Below, one piece after another: positions 21,536 through 29,600 of a DNA stretch of 64,000 nt. The stretch covers positions 85,317 to 149,316 of the forward strand of contig JBFWWP010000012.1 of assembly GCA_050246115.1 (NCBI GenBank), in the 5' to 3' direction. Numbering within the stretch: position 1 is the stretch's first letter; the number at the start of each line of letters is the position of its first letter. The translations under genes were made by a program, and so were the position numbers. This DNA comes from JBFWWP01 sp050246115. Lineage in GTDB: Bacteria; Planctomycetota; UBA8108; UBA1146; JAJFFE01. The notes beneath the pieces are model-generated. The model did no database searches. It saw only the letters and a list, made by a program, of their open reading frames with translations, and had not been told where the DNA came from.

Positions 21536-22653
21536 TGCGTGCACCAGCGAACCATCCCCAGCAGGGCCTGACCCTGATCGAGTTGCTCGTCGCGTTGACG
21601 ATCTTCCTCTTTCTCGGTGGGGCTCTCGTCATGTTCTTGCGGGTCGGGATCGACACGTGGCGCGTGGGAGAAGTCCGCCGCGAGGCTTACGAGCGGGCGC
21701 AGGCGGTCATCGATGAACTCGTGGACGACTTGAGCTGCACCTTCTCGGACCCGTCCAAGGGCACCGGCGGCGTCGTGGATGTGTTGCTCCTCTCCGACTA
21801 CGACCCCAACGGTCGACAGCGCCTGCGGTTCGTACGGACCCTGGCGGGCGAGATGCGCCACCCCATCACGCAGCGGGCCGGCGCACTCACCGGCGCGCAG
21901 TTCGACTACGACTACGTCGACGACGCGCGCGAGTCGGCTCAGGGGCTCCTCCGAGCCCCGGGCGGTCTCCAGGAGATCGCCTACGTGATGGACTGCGATC
22001 CCACGGTGGACATGCTGTGGAAGGGGCTGAAGTCACCGATCGGTGGCGCGGGCACGCTGTTCGATGACCTCTCGATCTATGACGTGACCGGGGACGTCAC
22101 GGCCATGACGCGCCGTGTACGACCGTTCGTCGATGGCGTGATGTACCTCGAGTTCAATTTCTGGGCCGACGCGACCGTAACCTGGGCGAGCGACGATCCG
22201 GGTCTGAACGGACCGCAATCGTGGTGGGACTCGACTCGCGGGATCCTGGATCCGCCCGCGACGGGGCGCGCGGCCACGGGGCACGATCCCACCTCGCGGC
22301 ACGAGTGGCGCGACGATGTCTTTCCGAGCCGCGTCCAGGTGGTGTTGGTACTGCGGCCGGCGCGCGCCGTGCGCTTCGCGACCCTGAAGAGCGCGCTCGG
22401 CGCCTCGGACACGCGAATCCGCGTCAACAACACCAGTGGTTATCCGGACGGGGCATTTCAGTACCTGAAGATTGGCCAGGAGTGGATTCGCTACGGGAAG
22501 CTGACGAAATCGGAATTCACGGAGCTGGAGCGGGGGGTGCGCGGCACGACCGCGACCGAGCATCCGGTCGGTACAGCCGTGTACTACGGGACGACCTTCA
22601 CTCGCGTCGTGCGCATCCCTTCCGCGCGTCACAGCACCTGGGGGGAACGATGA
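21535..22653 (+). CDS. GspJ-like minor pseudopilin
   Basis: The prepilin signal QGLTLIELLVALTIFLFLGG is followed by a 372-aa protein with GspJ-like layout (WRVGEVRREAYERAQAVIDELVDDL; later RPFVDGVMYLEFNFW). GspJ is usually about 200 aa. The extra C-terminal part contains the same small module found repeatedly in the GspK-like protein (QEWIRYGK, ELERGVRGTTATEHPVGTAV). J, I and K form the quasi-helical tip complex of the type II secretion pseudopilus. The start overlaps the GspK stop by one base (TGATG). Confidence 0.85.
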   Translation: MRAPANHPQQGLTLIELLVALTIFLFLGGALVMFLRVGIDTWRVGEVRREAYERAQAVIDELVDDLSCTFSDPSKGTGGVVDVLLLSDYDPNGRQRLRFVRTLAGEMRHPITQRAGALTGAQFDYDYVDDARESAQGLLRAPGGLQEIAYVMDCDPTVDMLWKGLKSPIGGAGTLFDDLSIYDVTGDVTAMTRRVRPFVDGVMYLEFNFWADATVTWASDDPGLNGPQSWWDSTRGILDPPATGRAATGHDPTSRHEWRDDVFPSRVQVVLVLRPARAVRFATLKSALGASDTRIRVNNTSGYPDGAFQYLKIGQEWIRYGKLTKSEFTELERGVRGTTATEHPVGTAVYYGTTFTRVVRIPSARHSTWGER

Positions 22654-23093
22654 TGGGCGGCGACGACGACTCCGCGTCGAACGCGGCCTCTGGTGTTCAC
22701 CCTTCAGGTGAGCGCGGCTTCACTCTGATCGAAGTGCTGGTGGCCCTCGGTATCATGATGATCGGCGTGTCCGTTGCCTTCGCCTTGTTCGCGGCCGCAA
22801 CGGCGGCTCACAAGCGAGCCATCAACCGCACCAACAGCGCCGCCATCGCCGAGCAGGCCATGGCAGACTTGGAGAGCGCGCTCCGCGCTGGCGCCACACC
22901 CGAAGAGTTGGCCGCATCGCAGCCGTTCGAGGCACTCCGACGGGACTACCCGGGTTACGAAATCGAGGCGCGGTTCTACACGGGACCGGAGGACGTTGCG
23001 GTGGTCGAGATCATCGTGCGTTGGACCTCGCAGGGCCAGAAGCGCGACGAAACTTATCGCCAGCTCGTGACCCGGACGGCCCGCATTCGCTGA
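22650..23093 (+). CDS. GspI-like minor pseudopilin
   Basis: This 147-aa protein has the prepilin signal RGFTLIEVLVALGIMMIGVS, the standard GspI length, and the GspI-like helix (ATAAHKRAINRTNSAAIAEQAMADLE). It is the nucleator of the pseudopilus tip with J and K. Two adjacent ATG codons (22650, 22653) are possible; the first overlaps the previous stop as ATGA. It closes the locus; a 144-bp gap separates it from convergent holA. Confidence 0.88.
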   Translation: MMGGDDDSASNAASGVHPSGERGFTLIEVLVALGIMMIGVSVAFALFAAATAAHKRAINRTNSAAIAEQAMADLESALRAGATPEELAASQPFEALRRDYPGYEIEARFYTGPEDVAVVEIIVRWTSQGQKRDETYRQLVTRTARIR

Positions 23094-23237
23094 ATCTGTT
23101 GCTCGGCCCCAAGCAAGCGCACTCCGAAGCAACTCCGGTCCCAGGCAGGCGCGGTACGCGTCTTCTCTGGAAACCGGGTGTCGCTCAGACGACGAGTCGG
23201 TGCGAATGCGCTCGCGCCTCGGCTTCGACGACGACGG

Positions 23238-24371
23238 CTATCGCGAGTGATGGCCAGCGGCGGTTCGCCGGAGAGGCGCCGCTTGGTAGCGGCGCACCAC
23301 GATCCTCTCGAGTAGTTCGGCCGGTTGCGGACCTCGTCCGAGCTTCAGGTCGGCGTCCGCGGCCCGCAGCTCGCGCACCAATGTTTCGAGCGCCTCCGGT
23401 GGCGTCGCCCGGGCTTGCTCTTTGATTCGCGGCAAGAAGGGACGCGCGATGCCGCCGACGCGCATCAGCGTCGCGTCGTCTGCGCGTTCCCGGAGCGCGG
23501 TGTGGATCGTTCGCAACTGCCGGATCCGTCGCAGACAACCGCCGACGAACTGGAGAAGTAGCGCCGCCGGATCCGTGACGCGGGGCCCCTTGGGGTCGTT
23601 GCTGCCGCGCTCGAGAAGCTCGCGCGTCAGGCGGAGCGAGCGCGCGGGATCGTCCAGAAACACGGTGTCGATGAGTTCGAAGAGAGAAGTGTCTTCACCG
23701 GCGGGAGTGTGGCGCTCGACATCGTCGCGCGATACCCGGCCGCCTTCGGGCAGCACCGTTGCCAGGCGCGCGATGGTCTGCGCCAAGTCGCTGAGGTGAG
23801 TACCCACCCGAGTCTGCAACAAGTGCGCGGTGGGTGGGTCCAGCTGGAGCCCGGCAGTCCGCGCGCGCTCCACGATCCAGCGGTTCAGTCCGTTCTCCCA
23901 AGGCTTGGCGTTGGGGGTCCAGGGGGGAGGGCGGTGAAATGGCTTCTCCGCCGTCAGCACCCAGCCCACGGCTTCCAGACGTTTGGCTACTTTGGTGCGC
24001 CCGTCGAGTTCGTCGAGGAACAACACCAGGCGACCGCCGGCCCAAGTCGTGGCGAAGAAGTTCGCCCAAGCGTCGGCGTCCGCGCGCAAGTACGTCTCCG
24101 CGCGTTCGACCAGTACCGTGCGGCTGCCGCCGAAGAGCGAAGGGGTTCGGAGCTCGTCGAAGAGCGGGACCAAATCGTCAGCGCTGGTCGTGCGCTCCCC
24201 GGTCAGCCGCGTCACGTCCTCCGCGGGAATCGACTCGCCGTAGAGATGGTCGAGGATCTGCTGGGCCGCGTCCCGCTTCAAGAAGTCGTCACTTCCCACC
24301 ACCGCGATCACGAGGGGGAGCTCGGCACTTCCACGGAGGAGGCCTGGCAACTTCTCGACGACTTCCTTCAC
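23238..24371 (-). CDS. holA: DNA polymerase III, delta subunit
   Basis: HolA is the clamp-loader subunit that opens the beta clamp. The 377-aa protein shows the degenerate AAA+ layout: a strand-loop start (LPLVIAVVGSDDFLKRDAAQ), LFGGSRTVLVERAETYL, LVLFLDELDGRTKVAKRL and the C-terminal helical collar (LLLQFVGGCLRRIRQLRTIH). I chose the GTG at 24371 because AAAGGGA lies 9 bases upstream and it puts the first beta strand near the N-terminus. ATGs at 24476 and 24473 would add 35 unconserved residues. It converges on the pseudopilin locus and is divergent from the riboswitch operon. Confidence 0.85.
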   Translation of the reverse strand: MKEVVEKLPGLLRGSAELPLVIAVVGSDDFLKRDAAQQILDHLYGESIPAEDVTRLTGERTTSADDLVPLFDELRTPSLFGGSRTVLVERAETYLRADADAWANFFATTWAGGRLVLFLDELDGRTKVAKRLEAVGWVLTAEKPFHRPPPWTPNAKPWENGLNRWIVERARTAGLQLDPPTAHLLQTRVGTHLSDLAQTIARLATVLPEGGRVSRDDVERHTPAGEDTSLFELIDTVFLDDPARSLRLTRELLERGSNDPKGPRVTDPAALLLQFVGGCLRRIRQLRTIHTALRERADDATLMRVGGIARPFLPRIKEQARATPPEALETLVRELRAADADLKLGRGPQPAELLERIVVRRYQAAPLRRTAAGHHSR

Positions 24372-24504
24372 GTCTCGGAGTCCCTTTCCGTCTCTTGCTG
24401 GCGACCCAAGTTCTAACCGATCGCGAGTCGCGCGGGGAGGCCATCCCGCTTGCTCGCTTGCGCCGTCGACCATCATTTCCGAGGTATTGTGAAGCGACCG
24501 AGGG

Positions 24505-24645
24505 TCGGATAGCCTCTGCCGGAGCAAGGAGCCCGAGGGGGTCTCGGGCAGGGAAGTGTGGTGCGATTCCACCGCGGTACCGCCGCTGTGATCGGGGACG
24601 ACATCCGCAGGCCGTGCAGCCTGAGTGGTTTCCTAGGGCCGAGGG
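24505..24645 (+). promoter_or_regulatory. Cobalamin (AdoCbl-type) riboswitch
   Basis: The conserved core is unmistakable in order and spacing: GGGAA at 24551, GGTGCGATTCC at 24560-24570, then CGCGGTACCGCCGCTGTGA ending at 24591, followed by GGGGACGAC. The peripheral P7-P12 arm seems short. A B12-box-like segment AGCCTGAGTGGTTTCC at 24618-24633 fits the consensus only partly, and I could not draw a clean P1, so the limits are approximate. The aptamer is on the + strand and its only downstream genes are the two beta-propeller proteins. Cobalamin binding normally switches such leaders off. Confidence 0.87.
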
Positions 24646-24648
24646 CCT

Positions 24649-24686
24649 ACTCGAGTGACGCACCCCGCGTGCGGTTCGGCTCGAGT
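24649..24686 (+). promoter_or_regulatory. Hairpin next to the riboswitch, possible expression platform
   Basis: ACTCGAG (24649-24655) pairs perfectly with CTCGAGT (24680-24686), and a second stem CGCAC/GTGCG is nested within it. It starts a few bases after the aptamer. There is no U-tract, so it would have to be Rho-assisted or act by competing with the aptamer's 3' side. Confidence 0.5.
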
Positions 24687-24965
24687 TCAGGGAACGCCAT
24701 GAAGGCGCGGCGCCCACTGTTCCAGTTCGGAATGGGAAGGGGCGGGTGGAGGTTGATCCGAGAGCCAGAAGACCGGCCTTGCCATGCAACTCGCTCGACC
24801 TCGGGCGGGTCCGGGTAGCGACCCATCCGACACGGCTGGACCGAACCGCAAGTTGGCGGAAACGGGGCCGGGGTCGGGTTGGTGCGCGCTGGGTCCCGTC
24901 GCCGATCGAGCGCAGCAGGCCACGCTTTCCGAGCGAAGGGTCCTTGGCGGCGTCCGAGCCGTGGC

Positions 24966-25050
24966 AGTGTCCAAGCCGCGGTAGTGTCCAAGCCGCGGTA
25001 GTGTCCAAGCCGCGGCAGTGTCCAAGCCGCGGTAGTGTCCGAGCCGCGGC
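24966..25050. repeat. 17-bp tandem repeat, 5 copies
   Basis: The unit AGTGTCCAAGCCGCGGT is repeated five times with one or two changes in copies 3 and 5, followed by a broken sixth. It lies in the leader between riboswitch and gene. It shares the core GTGTCC-N-AGC with the array at 45744-45891. Confidence 0.92.
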
Positions 25051-25144
25051 AGTGCCACGCGAGCGCTGCGCCTTCCGCTGGACTGGCGAGTTGCGACTCG
25101 CGAGGTGCGGGGTCTGCTCCGAAACTGCCTCCGGGCTAGAGGCA

Positions 25145-25159
25145 GGTGAGGAGCTCACC
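25145..25159 (+). promoter_or_regulatory. RBS-masking hairpin before the first beta-propeller gene
   Basis: GGTGAG and CTCACC form a perfect 6-bp stem with a GAG loop. The only good Shine-Dalgarno sequence, GAGGAG at 25148-25153, is inside it, and the ATG begins one base after the hairpin. If folded it would block initiation. Confidence 0.55.
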
Positions 25160-25160
25160 G

Positions 25161-26681
25161 ATGGTGGGCCACTGGGCTGGACCTTCTCGATTGGCGTCGT
25201 CTCTGCGATTCTCCGAGGCACCCTCGTGGGTCACCCCGATGCGCGGAGGCTCCGAAGTTCGCGACCGAGCCGGAGCGGACCGCGCGATTCTGGATCGATC
25301 GAATCCCGGGCCCCGGCGGGCGTCGAGGCGCACCGGGTGTCGAAGCCACGGGGTGCTCGCGCTCTGCGTCTTTGCCGCTCTCTGTGGTGCCCCGTCCGCA
25401 CTCGTCGCCTTCGGGCCGCTCGACACCATCGACCTGACCGGGCTGGACCCGGTGAACTCGAACCCTTACGGCGTCGTGTTTCACCCAACCGCGCCACTCG
25501 GCTACGTGGCCCTCGCCGGCATTCCGTCGTTCACGGATCCCAACCTCACCAATGGACGCACGGTCGTGGAACTCGATCTCGCAACGGGCGCGTGGTTGCG
25601 GTCGTTCCCCGTGGGACTATTCCCGACGGAGTTGGCGCTGAGCCCGGACGGTGCCGAGCTTTGCGTTGCCAACTCGACGGACTCGACCCTGAGCCGCATC
25701 GACCTCGCGACCGGCGGCGTCCAGACGCTCGCCCTCACCGACTCTGGCGGCGGCTTGGTCGGCTTCCCGAGCGGCGTCCTCTATGCGGCCGGCGGCCAGC
25801 AGATCTGGGTCCTCAGCACCGGTAACGACTTCGACGGGTCCGACGAGAACGTCGTGATCGTCGATCGAGCCACGGGAACCATCTTGCGCCGAGAGATCGT
25901 GGCCGGCGCCATGAGTCGAGCCGCGTTGCTGGCCGACGGCCGCCTCGTGCTCCCGGTCGGTTACCCGGACAACGACTTCTCCGCGGTTCCGCAAGTGCGC
26001 CTCTACGATACCAACACCGCGCCGTGGAGCTTGTTGATGACCCTACCGCTCGTGGTCGATACGGCGGCATTTCCGGGCCCTATCGACGTTGCGGTCTCGA
26101 GTGACGAGACCCGGGCCTATGTGTCCGTGTTCGAGGGTTCGTCCGAGATCTTCGTCGTGGACTTGGTCACGAACAGCCTGCTACCGGCCATCGCGCTACC
26201 GTTGGTGGACAACGTCCAGCACGGATTGCGACTCACCCCGGACGGTAGCCACCTCCTCGTCACGGACTTCTTCGCGAGTCAAGTGCGCGCGGTAGAACTC
26301 GCGACCGGAGCGGTGGTCGCGACGATTGCGACGGGTAGCCTCCCGAACTCCGTCGCCGTCGCCGGGGGCCGCTCTTGGGTCACCAACCAAGGCGAGGCAA
26401 CGATCACGGTGTTTGCATTGCCCGGTGCCTACCTGCGCGGGGACTCGAACGGCGACGGAGTCGCAAACCTTGCCGACGCGATTCATACACTGCAGTACTT
26501 GTTCTCGGGCGGGTCTCTGACGTGCGAGGACCGCGCGGACGTCAACGACGATGGGACGCTGTCGATTGCCGATCCGATCGCGTTGTTCGGCTATCTGTTC
26601 GCTGCGGGGCCTGCGCCGGCCTATCCGTTTCCGCTGGCGGGGACCGATCTGACTGTCGATTCGCTGACGTGTACTTTCTGA
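25161..26681 (+). CDS. Secreted beta-propeller protein with dockerin-like tail, under B12 riboswitch (BtuG-like candidate)
   Basis: This 506-aa protein has a long arginine-rich N-region, a hydrophobic signal segment at about 64-84 (VLALCVFAALCGAPSALVAF), then seven or so YncE/YVTN-type propeller blades (for example VELDLATGAWLRSFPVG, LPNSVAVAGGRSWVTNQGEA). It ends in two EF-hand-like repeats at about 424-506 (RGDSNGDGVANLADAIHTL and ADVNDDGTLSIADPIALF) with paired cysteines. This tail is common on exported proteins of this planctomycete lineage. In Bacteroides, BtuG is a surface beta-propeller lipoprotein that captures cobalamin; fold plus riboswitch suggest the same job, which is inference. 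There is no lipobox. The ATG at 25161 follows GAGGAG; GTG 25353 would give a signal peptide without positive charge. Confidence 0.8.
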   Translation: MVGHWAGPSRLASSLRFSEAPSWVTPMRGGSEVRDRAGADRAILDRSNPGPRRASRRTGCRSHGVLALCVFAALCGAPSALVAFGPLDTIDLTGLDPVNSNPYGVVFHPTAPLGYVALAGIPSFTDPNLTNGRTVVELDLATGAWLRSFPVGLFPTELALSPDGAELCVANSTDSTLSRIDLATGGVQTLALTDSGGGLVGFPSGVLYAAGGQQIWVLSTGNDFDGSDENVVIVDRATGTILRREIVAGAMSRAALLADGRLVLPVGYPDNDFSAVPQVRLYDTNTAPWSLLMTLPLVVDTAAFPGPIDVAVSSDETRAYVSVFEGSSEIFVVDLVTNSLLPAIALPLVDNVQHGLRLTPDGSHLLVTDFFASQVRAVELATGAVVATIATGSLPNSVAVAGGRSWVTNQGEATITVFALPGAYLRGDSNGDGVANLADAIHTLQYLFSGGSLTCEDRADVNDDGTLSIADPIALFGYLFAAGPAPAYPFPLAGTDLTVDSLTCTF

Positions 26682-26694
26682 AAAGGGGGGAACA

Positions 26695-27975
26695 GTGAGC
26701 AACATTTGCGGAGCCATGGTGGCCTGGTTGACTGGGGTGGGGGCTCTTCTGCTCGTCGGACAGTCGGCGCATGCCGGTGGTGAGGTCTGGGTGGCGCGCG
26801 CTTCCGGCACGGAACTCGTGCGGCTGGATGCGGCGGGCAACACTCTCGTCGCCGCCACGCTGCCGGGATCGGTGTTTGGCGTCGCCGTCGAGGGCACTGG
26901 CGCAGCGTGGGCGGCGCGCACCGACGTGCCGGTCGTCCACCGGGTTGGCCTCGACGGAACTCTGTCGTCGATCGAAGTGGGGGCCGTGGTGCGTTCGCTC
27001 GCGGTCGGGGCCGATGGCTCCGTCTGGGCGGTCCGGCCAGCGCTTGCGGACGTCGTGCGTTTCGATCCGACCGGGGCGATCTTGGGAGTCTACCCGGTTG
27101 GGCCAGTCCCGTACGGCATTGCGATCGACGTCCTCGGGCAGGTTTGGGTGACGAACACCTATGGTGCGAGCGTCACTCGGATCGATCCGGTTTCGGGCCA
27201 GACCGTGGACTTCGCCGTCGACCTGTTTCCCACCGGCATCGCGGCGCACGGCGACGGCAGCGTGTGGGTGGTTTCGAAGGAGTCGGTGCAGCGGCTGAGT
27301 CCAACGGGCTCGGTGATCTTCTCGGCGACGGCCGGTTGGCACTCCCGGGGCGTGGCCGTCGACGCGGACGGACAGGTCTGGGTCACGAACGAACTGTCGA
27401 GCGACGTGCATCGGTTTGCGAGCGACGGTAGCGGGCTCGGCGTCGTGACGGTAGGCCAGCGTCCCTGGGGCATCGCGGCGCGCGGGGCCGGTGGGGTCTA
27501 CGTGCTTTGCAGCCTGGGGGACGGAATCTGGTCCCTGGGCCCGAACGGCGACCTCGATGGTGTCATCGTGGCGGACGCTCCGCATGCGTTCGGAGATCTG
27601 ACCGGCCTAGCGCGTGCGGCCATCGTGGATCCGAACGGCGACGCCGATGCCGATGGACACTCGAACGCCTTCGAGCTAGAGCACGACTTCGACCCGCTCG
27701 CCGCAGACTCGATGCCGGTTCTGTTCCTCCGTGGCGATTGCGACGCGAACGGGGCTGTCGGGCTCGCCGACGGCGTCCAGATCTTGGGCTACCTGTTCGA
27801 GTCTGCGCCGGTCGCATGTCTCGAAGCCGCAGACGTGAACGACGACGGGTGCGTGACCCTCTTGGACGCCGTGAGCCTCTTCGGCTTCCTCGCGCAGGGA
27901 GGCACTCCGCCGCCCGCGCCGTTCCCGACCGCGGGCTACGACCCGGCTCCACGAGATGGGCTCGCCTGTCCGTGA
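26695..27975 (+). CDS. Second secreted beta-propeller protein with EF-hand and dockerin-like tail
   Basis: This 426-aa protein has a clear signal peptide ending AHA (residues 24-26). A virginiamycin-B-lyase/NHL-like propeller follows, with repeating GxVWV blades (GEVWVARASG, GSVWAVRP, GQVWVTNT, GQVWVTNE). Next come a TSP3-like calcium loop (DPNGDADADGHSNAFE, about 313-328) and the same dockerin-like pair as the upstream protein (RGDCDANGAVGLADGVQIL, ADVNDDGCVTLLDAVSLF). It lies 13 bp downstream in the same unit, so it should share the cobalamin riboswitch. The GTG start has AAGGGGGGA in front. Strong sequence difference from its neighbour argues for two distinct binding partners rather than a recent duplication. 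No enzyme active site is evident. Confidence 0.8.
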   Translation: MSNICGAMVAWLTGVGALLLVGQSAHAGGEVWVARASGTELVRLDAAGNTLVAATLPGSVFGVAVEGTGAAWAARTDVPVVHRVGLDGTLSSIEVGAVVRSLAVGADGSVWAVRPALADVVRFDPTGAILGVYPVGPVPYGIAIDVLGQVWVTNTYGASVTRIDPVSGQTVDFAVDLFPTGIAAHGDGSVWVVSKESVQRLSPTGSVIFSATAGWHSRGVAVDADGQVWVTNELSSDVHRFASDGSGLGVVTVGQRPWGIAARGAGGVYVLCSLGDGIWSLGPNGDLDGVIVADAPHAFGDLTGLARAAIVDPNGDADADGHSNAFELEHDFDPLAADSMPVLFLRGDCDANGAVGLADGVQILGYLFESAPVACLEAADVNDDGCVTLLDAVSLFGFLAQGGTPPPAPFPTAGYDPAPRDGLACP

Positions 27976-27983
27976 TCGCAGGC

Positions 27984-28022
27984 GTGCCTCTCGAGTTCTC
28001 GCCCAGGGAACTCGGGAGGCAC
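27984..28022 (+). terminator. Hairpin terminator of the beta-propeller operon
   Basis: A 15-bp stem (27984-27998 with 28008-28022, one G-U pair) with a 9-base loop starts nine bases after the stop codon. There is no U-rich tail. Confidence 0.7.
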
Positions 28023-28229
28023 GGCCGGAGAGCTTTGGACTCACGGCCCCCGCAAATGGGGTCGGCACTGCACTTGCCGAGGCCTTTCATCGCCAATTTT
28101 CATGCCTCGTTTCCCCCGGCAAGGAATAGACTACCGCGCGCAGGGGAGCGGAACGGTACTCGTCGGAGTGGCACGGATCTCGTTCGTTCCCGAGCTTGTC
28201 GAACATCGTGGGAGGGGCCAGGCGCCTTA

Positions 28230-28408
28230 GGAGTCGCCCAAGAACAACTTCACCCTCTTGCTCGTCGCTTCGGGCCATCTTCGACCGATCCGAAAACCTC
28301 GAGATCCTCACCGGAACTAAGGCTACGCCTCCGGTTTCGAGCTTTCCGGATCGGCCGAATCTGACCCAAATCGACGGCAAGATGTCGAAGTTATTCTTGA
28401 GCGACTCC
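28230..28408 (-). mobile_element. 179-bp palindromic MITE, copy A (inverted)
   Basis: It is the same length as copies B and C but in the opposite orientation. The ends GGAGTCGCCCAAGAACAAC and the inverted counterpart differ by a few bases (GAGCG for GGGCG at the right). It is flanked by TTA at 28227-28229 and TTC at 28409-28411, a near-perfect 3-bp target duplication. There is no coding capacity. Confidence 0.85.
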
Positions 28409-28744
28409 TTCACGCGGCTCCCTCACGGCTTCGAGTTGCGCGTTGCCTGGGTGGTCCAGGCGGTTGCGCAGGGGGAACCAGCGCAGACGACGCTCAGCCG
28501 CCTTTCGTCCGGGGCGGCGCGGGCGCTGCTGCGTGGCGGCTCGCACCCGAGCTGGGCAAATTGCCCCCGGGGTCGCGGTCGACCAAGGCTCTTCACCACC
28601 ACAGTGCAACGGTCTGCGTGCGGTCAGGCCCGGACCCTTCGTGATGTCTACGGCGAGGGAAGCTCGAGAGGAGCACTCGCTCGCGGGACTTCGCGCAAGC
28701 CTCCTGGCCCAGCCTCCGCAGCGCCGCAGGAACGGAGTAGGGTC

Positions 28745-29542
28745 ATTACGAACGGACACAGTGAGAAGGAAGCCCACCTGGCGGTCTTCATCGACCTCGA
28801 GAACGTCGCCATTGGGGTTCGCGAAGCGAAGTACGAGAAGCTGGACATCGAGAAGATCCTGACGCGCTTGGTCGAGAAGGGAAAGATCACCCATAAGAAG
28901 GCCTACGCCGACTGGTCGGTCTTTTCGACCTACAAGCGCGCGTTTCACGAGGCCGCGATCGAGCTGATCGACATCCCGCACAAGAGTGTCGGCGGGAAGA
29001 ACAGCGCCGATATCAAGATGGTCGTCGATGCGATGGAGCTCTCGTTCACCAAGAACCATATCGACACCTTCGTGTTGGTCACGGGCGATTCCGATTTCTC
29101 GCCGCTGGTCTCCAAGCTCCGGGAGAACAACAAGCGGATCATCGGGCTCGGCGTCAAGAACTCGACGAGTGACCTGCTGATGGAGAACTGCGACGAGTTC
29201 GTCTTCTACGACGATCTCGTCCGTGCGGCGCCTCGAAGACGCGCCAAGAAGACAACCACGGCCAGCCCGCTGGTCAAGCTGACGCCAGAGCAGCGTGAGG
29301 CATTTGCGCTCGTCGTCGAGTCCGTGCTGGGTCTCCAACGCGAGAACAAGGACGTCATTTGGGCTTCGATGGTCAAGCAGACGATGAAGCGAAAGCGTCC
29401 CTCGTTCAACGAGGAGTACCACGGCTATCCGTCGTTCTCGCGACTGCTCGAGGATCTCGTCAAGTTCAACGTCATCAAGATGCACAAGGACCAACGCAGC
29501 GGTACGTATGTGATCGACGACCTCTTGGTCGAGGACGTATAG
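28745..29542 (+). CDS. NYN-domain ribonuclease-like protein with C-terminal LOTUS/OST-HTH domain
   Basis: The NYN (PIN-like) domain spans about residues 12-150, with the acidic metal-site motifs FIDLEN, NSADIKMVVDAME and VTGDSDFSPLVSKL. The C-terminal 85 residues (KLTPEQREAFALVV through GTYVIDDL) form an OST-HTH/LOTUS domain, an RNA-binding winged helix; the pair is known from eukaryotic MARF1-like proteins and bacterial LabA-like proteins. Likely it cuts or silences RNA. There is no ATG, GTG or TTG near the conserved start. ATT at 28745 has GGAG eight bases before it and is my choice; the next upstream option, GTG 28604, lacks an RBS. The gene lies between two inverted MITE copies. Confidence 0.82.
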   Translation: MTNGHSEKEAHLAVFIDLENVAIGVREAKYEKLDIEKILTRLVEKGKITHKKAYADWSVFSTYKRAFHEAAIELIDIPHKSVGGKNSADIKMVVDAMELSFTKNHIDTFVLVTGDSDFSPLVSKLRENNKRIIGLGVKNSTSDLLMENCDEFVFYDDLVRAAPRRRAKKTTTASPLVKLTPEQREAFALVVESVLGLQRENKDVIWASMVKQTMKRKRPSFNEEYHGYPSFSRLLEDLVKFNVIKMHKDQRSGTYVIDDLLVEDV

Positions 29543-29600
29543 CCTCCAGTCAAGTGCAGGTCACGAGCAACTCTGGTTCGCGCTGCGCTCGAAGCCCCAA

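Larger units (their letters stand above)
24372..25160. other. Long leader region holding riboswitch, hairpins and tandem repeat
   Basis: There is no convincing gene in this 789-bp stretch. It contains a cobalamin aptamer (about 24505-24645), a strong hairpin right after it (24649-24686), a 17-bp tandem array (24966-25050) and a small hairpin that covers the ribosome binding site of the downstream gene (25145-25159). TATTGT at 24485-24490 is a plausible -10 element just before the aptamer. Confidence 0.6.
27976..28744. other. Intergenic with terminator and MITE copy A
   Basis: No gene was found. The stretch holds the hairpin at 27984, the 179-bp element at 28230-28408 and about 330 bp of leader before the NYN gene, whose frame is open but has no credible start. 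Confidence 0.5.

Noticed and set aside
24966..25050. Possible CRISPR array or DNA-binding iteron origin
   Set aside because: No spacers; no replication initiator gene nearby and only five short units.
28196..28744. N-terminal extension of the NYN-LOTUS protein
   Set aside because: The extension runs through MITE copy A and has no protein-like composition.
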